Shown here in pieces: positions 43,449 through 51,954 of a DNA stretch of 57,144 nt (position 1 is the first letter of the stretch; each line of letters begins with the position of its first letter). The position numbers were made by a program, and so were the translations under genes. The stretch comes from Microscillaceae bacterium. Its GTDB lineage: Bacteria; Bacteroidota; Bacteroidia; Cytophagales; Microscillaceae. The notes under the pieces are model-generated. The model was given only the letters and a program-made list of their open reading frames with translations. It was not told where the DNA came from and searched no databases. The stretch covers positions 1 through 57,144 of the forward strand of contig JANWZA010000013.1 of assembly GCA_025054775.1 (NCBI GenBank), given 5' to 3'.

Positions 43449-44128
43449 ACTTTGCCCTCTTGGCAAATGAGTGTATGTGAAGGATAATTTTCCAAAAAAA
43501 GGTGTTGGTGCGTAGCCATGAGAATAGCTGTGCCGCTACGGTTAATTTTTTGGAAAAGCAATAAAATATCATTAGCGACCTCGGGGTCAAGGTTACCTGT
43601 AGGCTCGTCAGCTAGGAGAATGAGTGGTTCATTAAGTAAAGCGCGTGCAATTGCTATGCGTTGCTGTTCGCCTCCTGAGAGCTGGTAAGGCATTTTTTTC
43701 ACCTTTTCTTGCAAACCTACCAAAGTTAATACCTCTTCTATGCGTTGTTGCATTTTGGTTTTATCTTTCCATCCTGTGGCTTGCAACACAAATTTTAGGT
43801 TTTCAAATACGTTTCTATCTGTAAGTAGTTGAAAATCTTGAAAAATGATACCGATTTTTCGTCTAAGGAAAGGAATATCTCTGCGTTTGAGAACGTGTAG
43901 GTCAAAACCTGCTACTTGGGCTTGTCCTTGAGCAATGGGTAAATCCGCATAGAGTGTTCTAAGTAAAGAAGTTTTACCTGAACCTGTTTTACCAATAAGA
44001 TAATAGAAATCTCCTTTTTCAATCTCAAAGTTTACTTTTTCTAGTATTATTTGAGAACCTTGTTGCACGGTTAGATCTTTAACCTGAACAATGTGCGTTA
44101 GGTGCAAAAGGTCTTTAGATGTTTTCAT
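43433..44128 (-). CDS. ftsE: FtsE-like ABC transporter ATP-binding protein
   Basis: 231 aa. Walker A GKTGSGKTSL (about 44-53), Q-loop FQDFQLLTDRNVFENL, signature LSGGEQQRIAIARALL, Walker B LILLADEPTGNLD and switch His (ATHQH) are all intact. VQQGSQIILEKVNFEIEKGD and the short length match FtsE/LolD-class ATPases that work with an FtsX-type permease. In this phylum the FtsE gene is commonly separate from ftsX, and none is visible here. FtsEX controls peptidoglycan hydrolases at division. It lies 45 bp after kdtA on the same strand. The LolD alternative cannot be excluded. Confidence 0.85.
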   Translation of the reverse strand: MKTSKDLLHLTHIVQVKDLTVQQGSQIILEKVNFEIEKGDFYYLIGKTGSGKTSLLRTLYADLPIAQGQAQVAGFDLHVLKRRDIPFLRRKIGIIFQDFQLLTDRNVFENLKFVLQATGWKDKTKMQQRIEEVLTLVGLQEKVKKMPYQLSGGEQQRIAIARALLNEPLILLADEPTGNLDPEVANDILLLFQKINRSGTAILMATHQHLFLENYPSHTLICQEGKVLRQI

Positions 44129-44173
44129 AAAAATTGATAATAAACCACACCAAGCATAGCTACTCTGTTTAGG

Positions 44174-45430
44174 TTAGCACTTCATGACATTAAGTAGTCG
44201 AATGATATAACTAACTAATACTTCTGTTCCTCCTGAATTTTCTTTGATGTATTTTTCGCAAGCTGCTTTTATTTCGGATCGTTTATCTGCATCATAATAG
44301 ATACGAGTAAAAATGAGGTCTAGTTCTTTGGTATTTTCTACTGAAAATGCCACGTCAAGTTCAATTAAATCAATGGCCTCGGGGAAGTTTTGATATTCTT
44401 TGCCAAAAAAGATAGGAATTCCATGCACGGCAGGCTCTAAGATATTGTGTAATCCTTCCCCAAAGGCACCTCCGATATAGGCAAAATCAGCATATTGGTA
44501 TAGTTGGGCAAGCATTCCGACATTATCAAGAATTAAGGCATCATACTGATTTACGTTCTCTTCGGTAGCTTCTGAGTAGCGGAGAGCAGGAGTAGTGAGT
44601 TCAGTTTGAATATATTTTATTTCATTTTCTTTAATTTCGTGAGGGGCGATAATCACTTTGAGTGGTTGGTCAAATTCATTCAAGAAGGGAATGATGACTT
44701 CCAAATCTCTACGCCAACTACTACCTACTATCAAAAGTTTTTGGTTGTTTTTGAATTTCTCTATCAATGGGAATTGCTCTTTATTTTCCAAAATAGTTCT
44801 CACTCGGTCTAGTCGTGTATCACTAGTAATGGTTGCACTGTTAATATCAATACTATACAATAAATCCAACGATGCTTGGTTCTGGACAAAGATATGTGTA
44901 AATTCGTTTAGAATATTTCTAAAAAAGCCTCCATACCACTGAAAAAAAATCTGTTCTTTTCTAAAAACTGCCGAAAAAAGTATCAAGGGGATTTTTTTCT
45001 TAGCGATTATACTCAAAAAATTAAACCAAAATTCGTATTTTATGAAAAGAATTACCTGTGGGCGAACTATCTCAATGAAGCGTTTGGCATTAGCTTGGGT
45101 ATCTAAAGGGAGGTAGGAAATGAAATCAACCACCGTGTTTTGTTTAGCTACCACTTCGTAGCCTGAGGGAGAGAAGAAAGTTACCAAAATTTTGATGTAA
45201 GGTTTTCGTTGTTTGAGGGCTTCCATAACGGGTCTACCCTGCTCAAATTCCCCTAAGGAGGCACAGTGAAACCAAACTACGGGTGCATTATTTTGGGCAA
45301 AATCTCGGCTTAATTTAGCAAAGAGTTTAGTTCGCCCTTGTATCCACTTTTTAGCTTTGGAGTCAAAAAAAGAAGCTATGTAAATAGCAAAATAATACAA
45401 GTGAACTAAAATACTATATATGATTTGCAT
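44174..45430 (-). CDS. waaA: 3-deoxy-D-manno-octulosonic acid (KDO) transferase
   Basis: 418 aa from ATG 45430 (MQIIYSILVHLYYFAIYIAS), the usual membrane-anchored start of KdtA; the TTG two codons upstream falls in the likely -7 box. Conserved HCASLGEFEQGRPV (about 60-73, with the catalytic Glu), YEFWFNFL, TSDTRLDRV, VGSSWRRDLEVI, APHEI, and AYIGGAFGEGLHNILEPAVH (GT-B donor site) are present. It adds KDO to lipid A precursors at the cytoplasmic face of the inner membrane. It is the first gene of kdtA-ftsE-DUF4178, divergent from terC. Confidence 0.93.
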   Translation of the reverse strand: MQIIYSILVHLYYFAIYIASFFDSKAKKWIQGRTKLFAKLSRDFAQNNAPVVWFHCASLGEFEQGRPVMEALKQRKPYIKILVTFFSPSGYEVVAKQNTVVDFISYLPLDTQANAKRFIEIVRPQVILFIKYEFWFNFLSIIAKKKIPLILFSAVFRKEQIFFQWYGGFFRNILNEFTHIFVQNQASLDLLYSIDINSATITSDTRLDRVRTILENKEQFPLIEKFKNNQKLLIVGSSWRRDLEVIIPFLNEFDQPLKVIIAPHEIKENEIKYIQTELTTPALRYSEATEENVNQYDALILDNVGMLAQLYQYADFAYIGGAFGEGLHNILEPAVHGIPIFFGKEYQNFPEAIDLIELDVAFSVENTKELDLIFTRIYYDADKRSEIKAACEKYIKENSGGTEVLVSYIIRLLNVMKC

Positions 45431-45433
45431 ACG

Positions 45434-45441
45434 CAAAAATA
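45434..45441 (-). promoter_or_regulatory. Putative -7 box (TATTTTTG) directly abutting the kdtA ATG
   Basis: TAnnTTTG on the minus strand ends three bases before the ATG at 45430. If used, the mRNA would start at or within a base or two of the ATG, i.e. be leaderless. No -33 box seen. Confidence 0.4.
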
Positions 45442-45678
45442 ACCACCTCTAAATGAAGATGCTAATTTCAGTTTTTTTATTTGTTCTACCAAAAAAAAAT
45501 GCTAAATAGAGAGGTCCTGAATACAGGAAGTTATTGTTTTTCAAGTGTTTGCAATTCGAATTCTAAACTTCGTTTAAGCTATTTTTTTCTTTACCAAAAA
45601 GTAGCTATTTTGCAGGCAAATTTTGTGAGGCAATACACTCGCCGAAGCTCTAATTATTTTTATTTTTTTTATTCATTT

Positions 45679-45686
45679 TAACTTTG
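45679..45686 (+). promoter_or_regulatory. Putative -7 box (TAACTTTG) eight bases before the terC ATG
   Basis: TAnnTTTG ends 8 bases before the terC start, implying a leader of only a few nucleotides. No clear -33 box. Confidence 0.4.
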
Positions 45687-45694
45687 TATTCTCA

Positions 45695-46462
45695 ATGGAA
45701 CACCTTTTCACCTCAGAGGGTCTAATTAGCCTGCTTACACTCACTTTATTAGAAATAGTTCTAGGAGTTGATAATGTTGTATTTGTTGCTATTATTTCAA
45801 GCAAATTACCCACCTCACAACAAAATAAAGCCCGGAACTATGGCCTAATTTTAGCTATTATTCCAAGACTAATTTTGTTGTTTTTTCTAACTTGGCTCAT
45901 GGGCTTAAAAGATGAACTATTAAGCCTAACACTCTTTGGGCATAATATTCACCTTACAGAAAAAGGCATAATCTTAGCTCTTGGAGGTATCTTTCTTATC
46001 TATAAGGCTACCTCTGAAATTCACCAAAAATTAGAAGGAACTGATGCGAACTCTGATACCCCTAAAAGTACTTTTTCGTTTAGCTCAGCAATTCTACAAA
46101 CCATGCTTGTTAATATCGTTTTTTCACTTGACTCGGTGCTCACTGCCGTAGGACTAGCCAAACACGTAGAGGTTATGATTGTGGCAGTGATTCTCTCTTC
46201 TTTAATTATGATGTTGTTCGCAGCTAAAATCAGCCACTTTGTAGAAACCTACCCTACTGTGAAAATGCTGGCTCTATCGTTTCTGCTCATGATAGGGTTC
46301 TTGTTGGTAACGGAATCTATAGTGGTAGATAATCAGGAAATTCACGTTCCCAAGGGTTATGTGTATTTCGCTATGGGCTTTTCTCTTTTTGTAGAGATGC
46401 TCAATTTGCGTATGCAAAAGAAACGAAAAACCGTGAAATTACATAAACCATTTGAAGAATAA
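45695..46462 (+). CDS. TerC-family integral membrane protein
   Basis: 255 aa with about seven membrane helices. The start MEHLFTSEGLISLLTLTLLE, then IVLGVDNVVF, carries the TerC acidic membrane motif; a second copy, IVFSLDSVLTAVG (about residue 147), completes the internal pseudo-repeat. Conserved FxxEMLNLR is at the C terminus. TerC/Alx proteins are implicated in metal (manganese, tellurite) homeostasis and in metalation of exoenzymes. Substrate here is inferred. It is a single gene, divergent from kdtA, and probably near-leaderless. Confidence 0.92.
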   Translation: MEHLFTSEGLISLLTLTLLEIVLGVDNVVFVAIISSKLPTSQQNKARNYGLILAIIPRLILLFFLTWLMGLKDELLSLTLFGHNIHLTEKGIILALGGIFLIYKATSEIHQKLEGTDANSDTPKSTFSFSSAILQTMLVNIVFSLDSVLTAVGLAKHVEVMIVAVILSSLIMMLFAAKISHFVETYPTVKMLALSFLLMIGFLLVTESIVVDNQEIHVPKGYVYFAMGFSLFVEMLNLRMQKKRKTVKLHKPFEE

Positions 46463-46549
46463 GCTCAAAGTAAAAAAGAGCATAACTGCTTATTTGGTAG
46501 GTTGAACGCTTGTGCTTATTAAGTACAGAGAAGTATCTTGACAAAAGAG

Positions 46550-47689
46550 ATGCTTTTTTATGTCATTTTCACCTTTTTTTGTGTGGTTTCGTTTGTACAA
46601 ATATGTATTTGGGGTGTTTGGTTTAGCAAATTAGCTTTTTACAAACTACCAGCCCCTACACCTTTTCGTGAAATGTTACCTGTTTCAGTAGTTATTGCCG
46701 CTCATAATGAATATGCTAATTTGAGCCAGTTTTTAGAGCATATTCTTGCACAAAACTACCCTATCTTTGAGGTAATAATTGCTAATGACCGCTCTACAGA
46801 TAAAACCTCAGAGTGGATTGAAACATGGCAAAGAAAAGCATCATACCTCCGAGAGATACGCATAGAGCAAACACCCCAAGGTTTTCAGCCCAAAAAATAT
46901 GCTCTTACGCAAGCTATTCAGCAAGCCCAGTATCCTATTGTTTTACTTACTGATGCTGACTGCCTTCCTGCCTCATCGGAGTGGATAAAACACATGGTTC
47001 AACACTTTGACTCAACTACTGAAATCGTGTTAGGTTTTTCACCTTACCAAATAAAAGCAGGATGGCTCAACAAGATTATTCAATTTGAAACACTCTATAC
47101 AGCCATTCAGTATCTCTCTTTTGCCCTATGGGGCCTGCCTTACATGGGTGTGGGCAGAAATGTAGCTTACCGCAAATACCTTTTTGACCAAGCCAAAGCT
47201 TTCGAAAAACATAAACACATCGTAGGTGGGGACGATGACCTTTTTATTAACCAAAAAGCCCATGCCCAAAACACAAAAATTTGCCTCTCTCCCCAAAGTT
47301 TTGTATATTCATTACCTAAAACCACATGGAAAACTTGGATCATACAAAAAAAACGACACCTCTCCGTAGGAAAATATTATAAACCTCTCCACCTGTGGCT
47401 ATTAGGTATTATACAAAGTTCATATTTGCTATTTTGGCTACTCTTTTTTCCAATCTTATTTTTTGCACTTACAACCTACTCTGCCAAAAAACCACTACTT
47501 TTGTGCACAATTTTAGGCTTGTTTTTACTAAGAAATAGCATCTTTCTACTCATATGCCGTAAAATTACACGTTTGCTACATTCACAATTACGATATTTAG
47601 ACTTAATTATTTTAGATACAATTTTTGTTTTCGTATGGTTTTACTTAGCTATCTGGGCAAATATCTCAAAAAAAACAAATTGGGCATAA
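46550..47689 (+). CDS. Membrane-bound family 2 glycosyltransferase
   Basis: 379 aa from ATG 46550 (MLFYVIFTFFCVVSFVQICI); a TTG at 46538 is the alternative. One N-terminal helix is followed by a GT-A domain: VSVVIAAHNEYANLSQFLEH, VIIANDRSTDKT, LLTDADCLPAS (DxD) and GGDDDLFIN, then the QxxRW-like region KKRHLSVGKYYKP. Two or three C-terminal helices follow. This is the polymerising or polyprenyl-linked GT2 layout used for surface polysaccharide or lipid glycosylation. Donor and acceptor are unknown. It is probably independent of terC (87 bp gap). Confidence 0.87.
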   Translation: MLFYVIFTFFCVVSFVQICIWGVWFSKLAFYKLPAPTPFREMLPVSVVIAAHNEYANLSQFLEHILAQNYPIFEVIIANDRSTDKTSEWIETWQRKASYLREIRIEQTPQGFQPKKYALTQAIQQAQYPIVLLTDADCLPASSEWIKHMVQHFDSTTEIVLGFSPYQIKAGWLNKIIQFETLYTAIQYLSFALWGLPYMGVGRNVAYRKYLFDQAKAFEKHKHIVGGDDDLFINQKAHAQNTKICLSPQSFVYSLPKTTWKTWIIQKKRHLSVGKYYKPLHLWLLGIIQSSYLLFWLLFFPILFFALTTYSAKKPLLLCTILGLFLLRNSIFLLICRKITRLLHSQLRYLDLIILDTIFVFVWFYLAIWANISKKTNWA

Positions 47690-47781
47690 AAAAAAATCTT
47701 AAAATAGAAAACAAAGTGGCATAAAAAATGTCCTTTTAATAAGGATGTGGATATAGGAATTTTTGTACGGAGTAATACCAA

Positions 47782-49929
47782 ATGCTAGACTTTTGTGCAT
47801 TTAAGCAAATACAAAATGATATATTTTTTAAGCTGATTGTATGTATTTTCTACATCATAAGTAGCTTACAGTTAATTGTTGCCCAAGCCGATGAGACTGC
47901 GGCACTCCGTATGATTATAGAACGTAACACCCAAGATGCCACTCACGTGAATGCTTTGGTTAGGTTAGCCCAAATCTATTACCCTAACAACTCCAAAGAA
48001 GCCGAAAAATTAGCCGATAAAGCATTAGAAATTGCCATACGCATCAATTATGATGAAGGCCTAGCAAATGCACTTACCATTTTAGGAGATATAGATGCTT
48101 ACCACCACAACAGCCCCGAACGCGCCCTTGAGCACCATGAGCGAGCCTACCAGGTCTATAAAAAACTATATCAAGAAGGAAAATTAGATAAATGGAAAAT
48201 TTACCAATTTCTAAAAGAACATGCGATACCAGCTTATAGAGTGATATATGCTAAAAATCATAACAAAAAACGTTACCAAAAATTGTTAATCAGATACCAA
48301 CAACTTAATACCGAGTATGTAGACTACCTTGCCACTCTAGCCTCTGAAACTCGCTCCGTTTTAGATAAAACAGAATCTGAATTAAAAGATAAAGAGAAGA
48401 TTTTGGCTGACAAGGAAGAGATTATCCAAAGTAAAGATGATGAAATCCGGCGAAGAGAACGTGAAATTCAAGAACGAGAGAAAGAAATTAAAGCCAAAGA
48501 ACGCGAACTACGCAAAAGCCGAGCCGCATTGAGCGAGAAGAGTACCTCAGAAGAACTTTTACAACAAATCAACGAAGAACTTTTGACCAACCTCGGTATG
48601 AGTGACAGCGCTAAACGCGCACTTAATGATAAAATTCTAGCACAAGAATACATTTTAGAAAAAAGTAAAAGAAAAATCGCCGAGCAGAAACTTAAACTAG
48701 AACACGAGCAACAAGCAAGGGAACGTAGAAATATCCTCATTGGGGTAATTATTTTTGTACTTGTAGCTGTGTTGGTAGTAGTAATTATCATTTACAGAAG
48801 CTACCAAAAGCAAAAAAAGGCTTATGCTCTAGTCAAAAAGCAAAAAGAACGACTAGAGGAGCAACAACGTATCTTAAAAGCACAAAAAGAAGAGTTAGAA
48901 CAAAAAAATCAAGAAATTTTGCAAAAATCTATTGAATTAGTACAAAGAAATGAGGAGATTATGCGACAAGCAATTGAAATACAAGAGCAAAAAGAAGAAT
49001 TAGAACGGCAGAACGCCCAAATTTCTGAGCAATATGTAGAAATAGAGCAAATCAATGTAGAAATTCTAGCCCAACGCGATGCCTTAGAGCAAGCTAATAG
49101 AAAGTTAGAAACGTTGAACCGCCAACTACAAGAAGCTAACAACGATGTAAAGGCAAGCATTACCTATGCCCAACGTATTCAGAACGCCCTTTTACCACAA
49201 ATAGAAGAAATAAAATCTATTCTGCCTGAATTTTTTATTCTATTTCAGCCACGTGATATCGTGTCAGGAGATTTTTATTGGATACACAAAAAAGAGAATG
49301 CAATTTTTATTGCTGCCATAGATTGTACAGGACACGGTGTACCAGGTGCCTTTATGAGCATGTTAGCAGACGCCTTGCTCACGCAAATTATTATTGATAA
49401 GCATATCCACTCTCCTGAGCAGGTCCTTGGTGCTATGCATGAAGGGGTGCGCCAATTGCTTCGGCAAGCAGAAACAGGCAACCGTGATGGCATGGACGCC
49501 GCACTCGTAGTTTGGTATAGAGAACAACATAGAATAGAATTTGCAGGAGCTAAGAATCCACTTTTTTTAGTTAAAACCACACAAACTCCACAAGGAAATA
49601 TCCAGGAGTTGGTAGAAATTAAGGGAGATATTTCTCCTATCGGAGGGCAACAAAAAGAAAAAAAACCTACAAGATTCCAAAAACATGTCATTGACACTCA
49701 CCCCTATCACACTTTTTACATATTTTCTGACGGCTACCAAGATCAATTTGGTGGTGAGAAAGGACGCAAATTTATGGTAGGTAACTTTAAGAAATTAATC
49801 ACAGAAATCGCTCCTAAAAAAATGAATGTGCAGAAAGCTATGCTTATTCAACGCCACGAGGAGTGGAAAGGGGATCTTGGACAAGTAGATGATATTCTTA
49901 TCATTGGCGTACGAATTGGAAAAGTATAA
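47782..49929 (+). CDS. TPR - transmembrane - SpoIIE-type PP2C phosphatase
   Basis: 715 aa. N-terminal signal/anchor (about 16-34, ending VAQADETA), a TPR-like helical domain (about 45-150; LAQIYYPNNSKEAEKLADKA), a coiled coil rich in charged residues (about 185-310), one membrane helix (about 320-341; IGVIIFVLVAVLVVVIIIY), a second coiled coil (about 345-470), then SpoIIE phosphatase (about 465-715) with SGDFYWIHK, DCTGHGVPGAFMSM, NRDGMDAAL and FSDGYQDQFGG. Metal sites are intact. The periplasmic TPR part presumably senses, the coiled coils relay. The catalytic domain and its coiled-coil approach closely match the phosphatase at 33431. Confidence 0.9.
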   Translation: MLDFCAFKQIQNDIFFKLIVCIFYIISSLQLIVAQADETAALRMIIERNTQDATHVNALVRLAQIYYPNNSKEAEKLADKALEIAIRINYDEGLANALTILGDIDAYHHNSPERALEHHERAYQVYKKLYQEGKLDKWKIYQFLKEHAIPAYRVIYAKNHNKKRYQKLLIRYQQLNTEYVDYLATLASETRSVLDKTESELKDKEKILADKEEIIQSKDDEIRRREREIQEREKEIKAKERELRKSRAALSEKSTSEELLQQINEELLTNLGMSDSAKRALNDKILAQEYILEKSKRKIAEQKLKLEHEQQARERRNILIGVIIFVLVAVLVVVIIIYRSYQKQKKAYALVKKQKERLEEQQRILKAQKEELEQKNQEILQKSIELVQRNEEIMRQAIEIQEQKEELERQNAQISEQYVEIEQINVEILAQRDALEQANRKLETLNRQLQEANNDVKASITYAQRIQNALLPQIEEIKSILPEFFILFQPRDIVSGDFYWIHKKENAIFIAAIDCTGHGVPGAFMSMLADALLTQIIIDKHIHSPEQVLGAMHEGVRQLLRQAETGNRDGMDAALVVWYREQHRIEFAGAKNPLFLVKTTQTPQGNIQELVEIKGDISPIGGQQKEKKPTRFQKHVIDTHPYHTFYIFSDGYQDQFGGEKGRKFMVGNFKKLITEIAPKKMNVQKAMLIQRHEEWKGDLGQVDDILIIGVRIGKV

Positions 49930-49987
49930 AATTATTCTTTTGAAAATCAATAGCTTACGAATATTTATTAAAAAAAATAAAGAAATA

Positions 49988-50019
49988 TTTGTATGTAAAA
50001 TGAAAAGCCTCTAAATTTG
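49988..50019 (+). promoter_or_regulatory. Promoter (TTTG-N20-TAAATTTG) of tRNA-Gln
   Basis: TTTG at 49988-49991 and TAAATTTG at 50012-50019, 20 bp apart; the tRNA begins 22 bp further on. Confidence 0.7.
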
Positions 50020-50041
50020 CGGTAAAAATTAAATCAGGGAT

Positions 50042-50114
50042 TGATCACTGGTGCAATTGGCAGCACAACTGATTTTGGTTCAGTAAGTTCCTGGTTCGAG
50101 TCCAGGGTGATCAA
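50042..50114 (+). tRNA. tRNA-Gln (anticodon TTG)
   Basis: 73 nt with a full cloverleaf. Acceptor tgatcac/gtgatca; D stem gtgc/gcac with GG in the loop; anticodon stem actga/tcagt around loop ttttggt (anticodon TTG, reads CAA); T stem cctgg/ccagg with ttcgagt loop; discriminator A. CCA is not encoded. It has its own promoter and terminator. Confidence 0.97.
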
Positions 50115-50160
50115 CTATCCATAGGTTTATAGTCACTAAAACTTCGGTTTTAGGCATCCT

Positions 50161-50199
50161 ATTAACAATGTTCTTGGTAAGAGCATTGTTAATTTTTTT
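50161..50199 (+). terminator. Terminator after tRNA-Gln
   Basis: 14-bp stem attaacaatgttct / agagcattgttaat (50161-50174 with 50180-50193, one G-U), 5-nt loop, followed by a T run. Confidence 0.85.
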
Positions 50200-50271
50200 C
50201 TTAATAAACTTTAATTTAACCTATTCTGATTTTTTACTGATTACATCACATACCCATTCAAATTCAAAGCC

Positions 50272-51210
50272 ATGCCCGCTTCACCTGTAAAAATCTTTTC
50301 AGGCACCAGTTCGCGCTATCTAGCTGAAAAAATTGCCCAAGCGTATGGTGGGGAGTTAGGTTCTCTTACAGTAAGCCGTTTTAGTGACGGGGAAATCTCA
50401 CCCTCCTTTAACGAGTCTGTACGCGGATGTGATGTATTTCTTATCCAATCTACCTACCCCCCTGCTGATAATTTGCTGGAACTCTTGCTTATGTGTGATG
50501 CAGCCCGTAGGGCTTCAGCTAAATACGTAACTTTGGTATTGCCTTACTTTGGATATGCCCGCCAAGATCGTAAAGATAAGCCTCGTGTAGCCATAGCTGC
50601 TAAATTAGTAGCTAACCTGCTCTCCGCAGCAGGAGCAAGCCGCATTATGACCTGCGACCTTCATGCAGGGCAAATTCAAGGTTTCTTTGATGTTCCTGTT
50701 GACCATCTTGACGGTTCAGCTATTTTTATCCCTTACATTCAATCCCTGAACATAGATAACTTGGTTTTCGCCGCCCCTGATGTAGGAGGTGTAGGAAGAG
50801 CGAGAAGCTTTGCCAAATATTTTCAAGTAGATATGGTAGTGTGTGATAAACATCGCAAGCGGGCTAATGAAGTAGCCTCTATGCAAATTATAGGAGACGT
50901 TACAGGGGCCAACGTGATTTTAATAGACGATATTGTTGATACGGGAAGCACAATCTGCAAGGCTGCAGCCGTAATCATGGAAAAAGGAGCAAAAAGCGTA
51001 CGGGCTATTTGCACGCATCCTGTTTTATCTGGCAAAGCATATGAAAACATTGAAAATTCGGTATTAGAGGAGATAGTGGTTGCTGATACTATTCCCCTTA
51101 AACGCGAGAGTAATAAAATAAAAGTTTTGAGTGTGGCAGGTTTGTTTGCCACAGCTATCAGGCGCGTCCATGAACACGAATCTATTAGTTCACTATTCAT
51201 TAACGAATAG
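50272..51210 (+). CDS. prs: Ribose-phosphate pyrophosphokinase
   Basis: 312 aa, full length. It makes PRPP from ribose-5-phosphate and ATP for purine, pyrimidine, His, Trp and NAD synthesis. KIFSGTSSRYLAEKIAQAYG is the start; LVLPYFGYARQDRKDKPRVA binds ATP; the metal-site MTCDLHAGQIQGFFDVPVDH is present; and the PRPP loop is ILIDDIVDTGSTICKAA (about residue 218-234). It is followed by L25 40 bp downstream, a common pairing in Bacteroidota, so both are probably co-transcribed. Confidence 0.97.
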   Translation: MPASPVKIFSGTSSRYLAEKIAQAYGGELGSLTVSRFSDGEISPSFNESVRGCDVFLIQSTYPPADNLLELLLMCDAARRASAKYVTLVLPYFGYARQDRKDKPRVAIAAKLVANLLSAAGASRIMTCDLHAGQIQGFFDVPVDHLDGSAIFIPYIQSLNIDNLVFAAPDVGGVGRARSFAKYFQVDMVVCDKHRKRANEVASMQIIGDVTGANVILIDDIVDTGSTICKAAAVIMEKGAKSVRAICTHPVLSGKAYENIENSVLEEIVVADTIPLKRESNKIKVLSVAGLFATAIRRVHEHESISSLFINE

Positions 51211-51250
51211 CGATTGTTATATTCATCTTCAATTTTTTCCAAATAATTTT

Positions 51251-51817
51251 ATGAAAAGTATAGAGATTATAGGGTATAAAAGAGCAAATCTCGGTAAAAA
51301 ATTTTCCAAAGCACTTAGAGCAGAGGCTAATGTTCCTTGCGTTTTATATGGTGGAGGCGTCCACGTGCATTTCTATTCACCTATGTTTTTGTTCAGAGAT
51401 TTAGTTTATACCCCTGAAACACACACAGTTCTATTAAATATTGAAGGCCAGGAATATCGTTGTATTTTACAAGATATTCAATTCCATCCTGTAAGTGAGG
51501 TCATTCTTCACGCTGATTTCTTATTGCTACAAGAGCATAAACCTGTAAAAATACATGTTCCTTTGCGTGTGGTAGGTACTTCGCCTGGTGTGCAAGCAGG
51601 GGGAAAATTAGTCATTAAACAAAAGAAAGTAAAAATTAAAGCCTTACCAAAAAATTTACCTGACTATGTTGAGGTAGATATTACAGGCTTAGAATTAGGA
51701 AAATCTATCAAAATGAAAGATATCGTTACCAAAGACTATGAAATTTTAGAAAATCCTGCTAACCCTGTACTCACTATTGAAGTTCCAAGAGCTTTGAAGA
51801 GCAAGGCAGGAGCATAA
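51251..51817 (+). CDS. rplY: 50S ribosomal protein L25, long CTC-type
   Basis: 188 aa from ATG 51251 (MKSIEIIGYKRANLGKKFSK); the frame extends upstream but overlaps prs. The N-terminal L25 domain (about 1-93) binds 5S rRNA; the C-terminal TL5/CTC beta domain (about 95-188; VKIHVPLRVVGTSPGVQAGG, LPDYVEVDITGLELGKSIKM) makes this the long, general-stress-protein-CTC form. It is followed by a strong hairpin terminator. Confidence 0.95.
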   Translation: MKSIEIIGYKRANLGKKFSKALRAEANVPCVLYGGGVHVHFYSPMFLFRDLVYTPETHTVLLNIEGQEYRCILQDIQFHPVSEVILHADFLLLQEHKPVKIHVPLRVVGTSPGVQAGGKLVIKQKKVKIKALPKNLPDYVEVDITGLELGKSIKMKDIVTKDYEILENPANPVLTIEVPRALKSKAGA

Positions 51818-51865
51818 AAGAGGCTCAAAATGACGGTTTTATAGCAATTCTTTAACATTAAAAGA

Positions 51866-51903
51866 AAAATCCGCTTTATTTTTAACTAAATAAAGCGGAT
51901 TTT
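51866..51903. terminator. Bidirectional terminator between L25 and the enoyl-CoA hydratase gene
   Basis: 15-bp perfect stem (aaaatccgctttatt with aataaagcggatttt, 51866-51880 and 51889-51903), 8-nt loop, with A-rich and T-rich outer ends, so it can serve both converging genes. Confidence 0.85.
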
Positions 51904-51954
51904 CAGCAAATCAGATATAGAAAATGGTATAGACTTATGTTTTTATTTAATTTT

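Noticed and set aside
43326-43466. Longer N terminus for the DUF4178 protein (with FKTNLRKN twice)
   Set aside because: It overlaps ftsE, arises from the 24-bp duplication, and lies upstream of a -7 box that gives a better start at 43325.
45481-45681. 66-codon frame between kdtA and terC
   Set aside because: Low-complexity Phe/Tyr/Ser-rich, overlaps the promoter zone of both divergent genes, no family resemblance.
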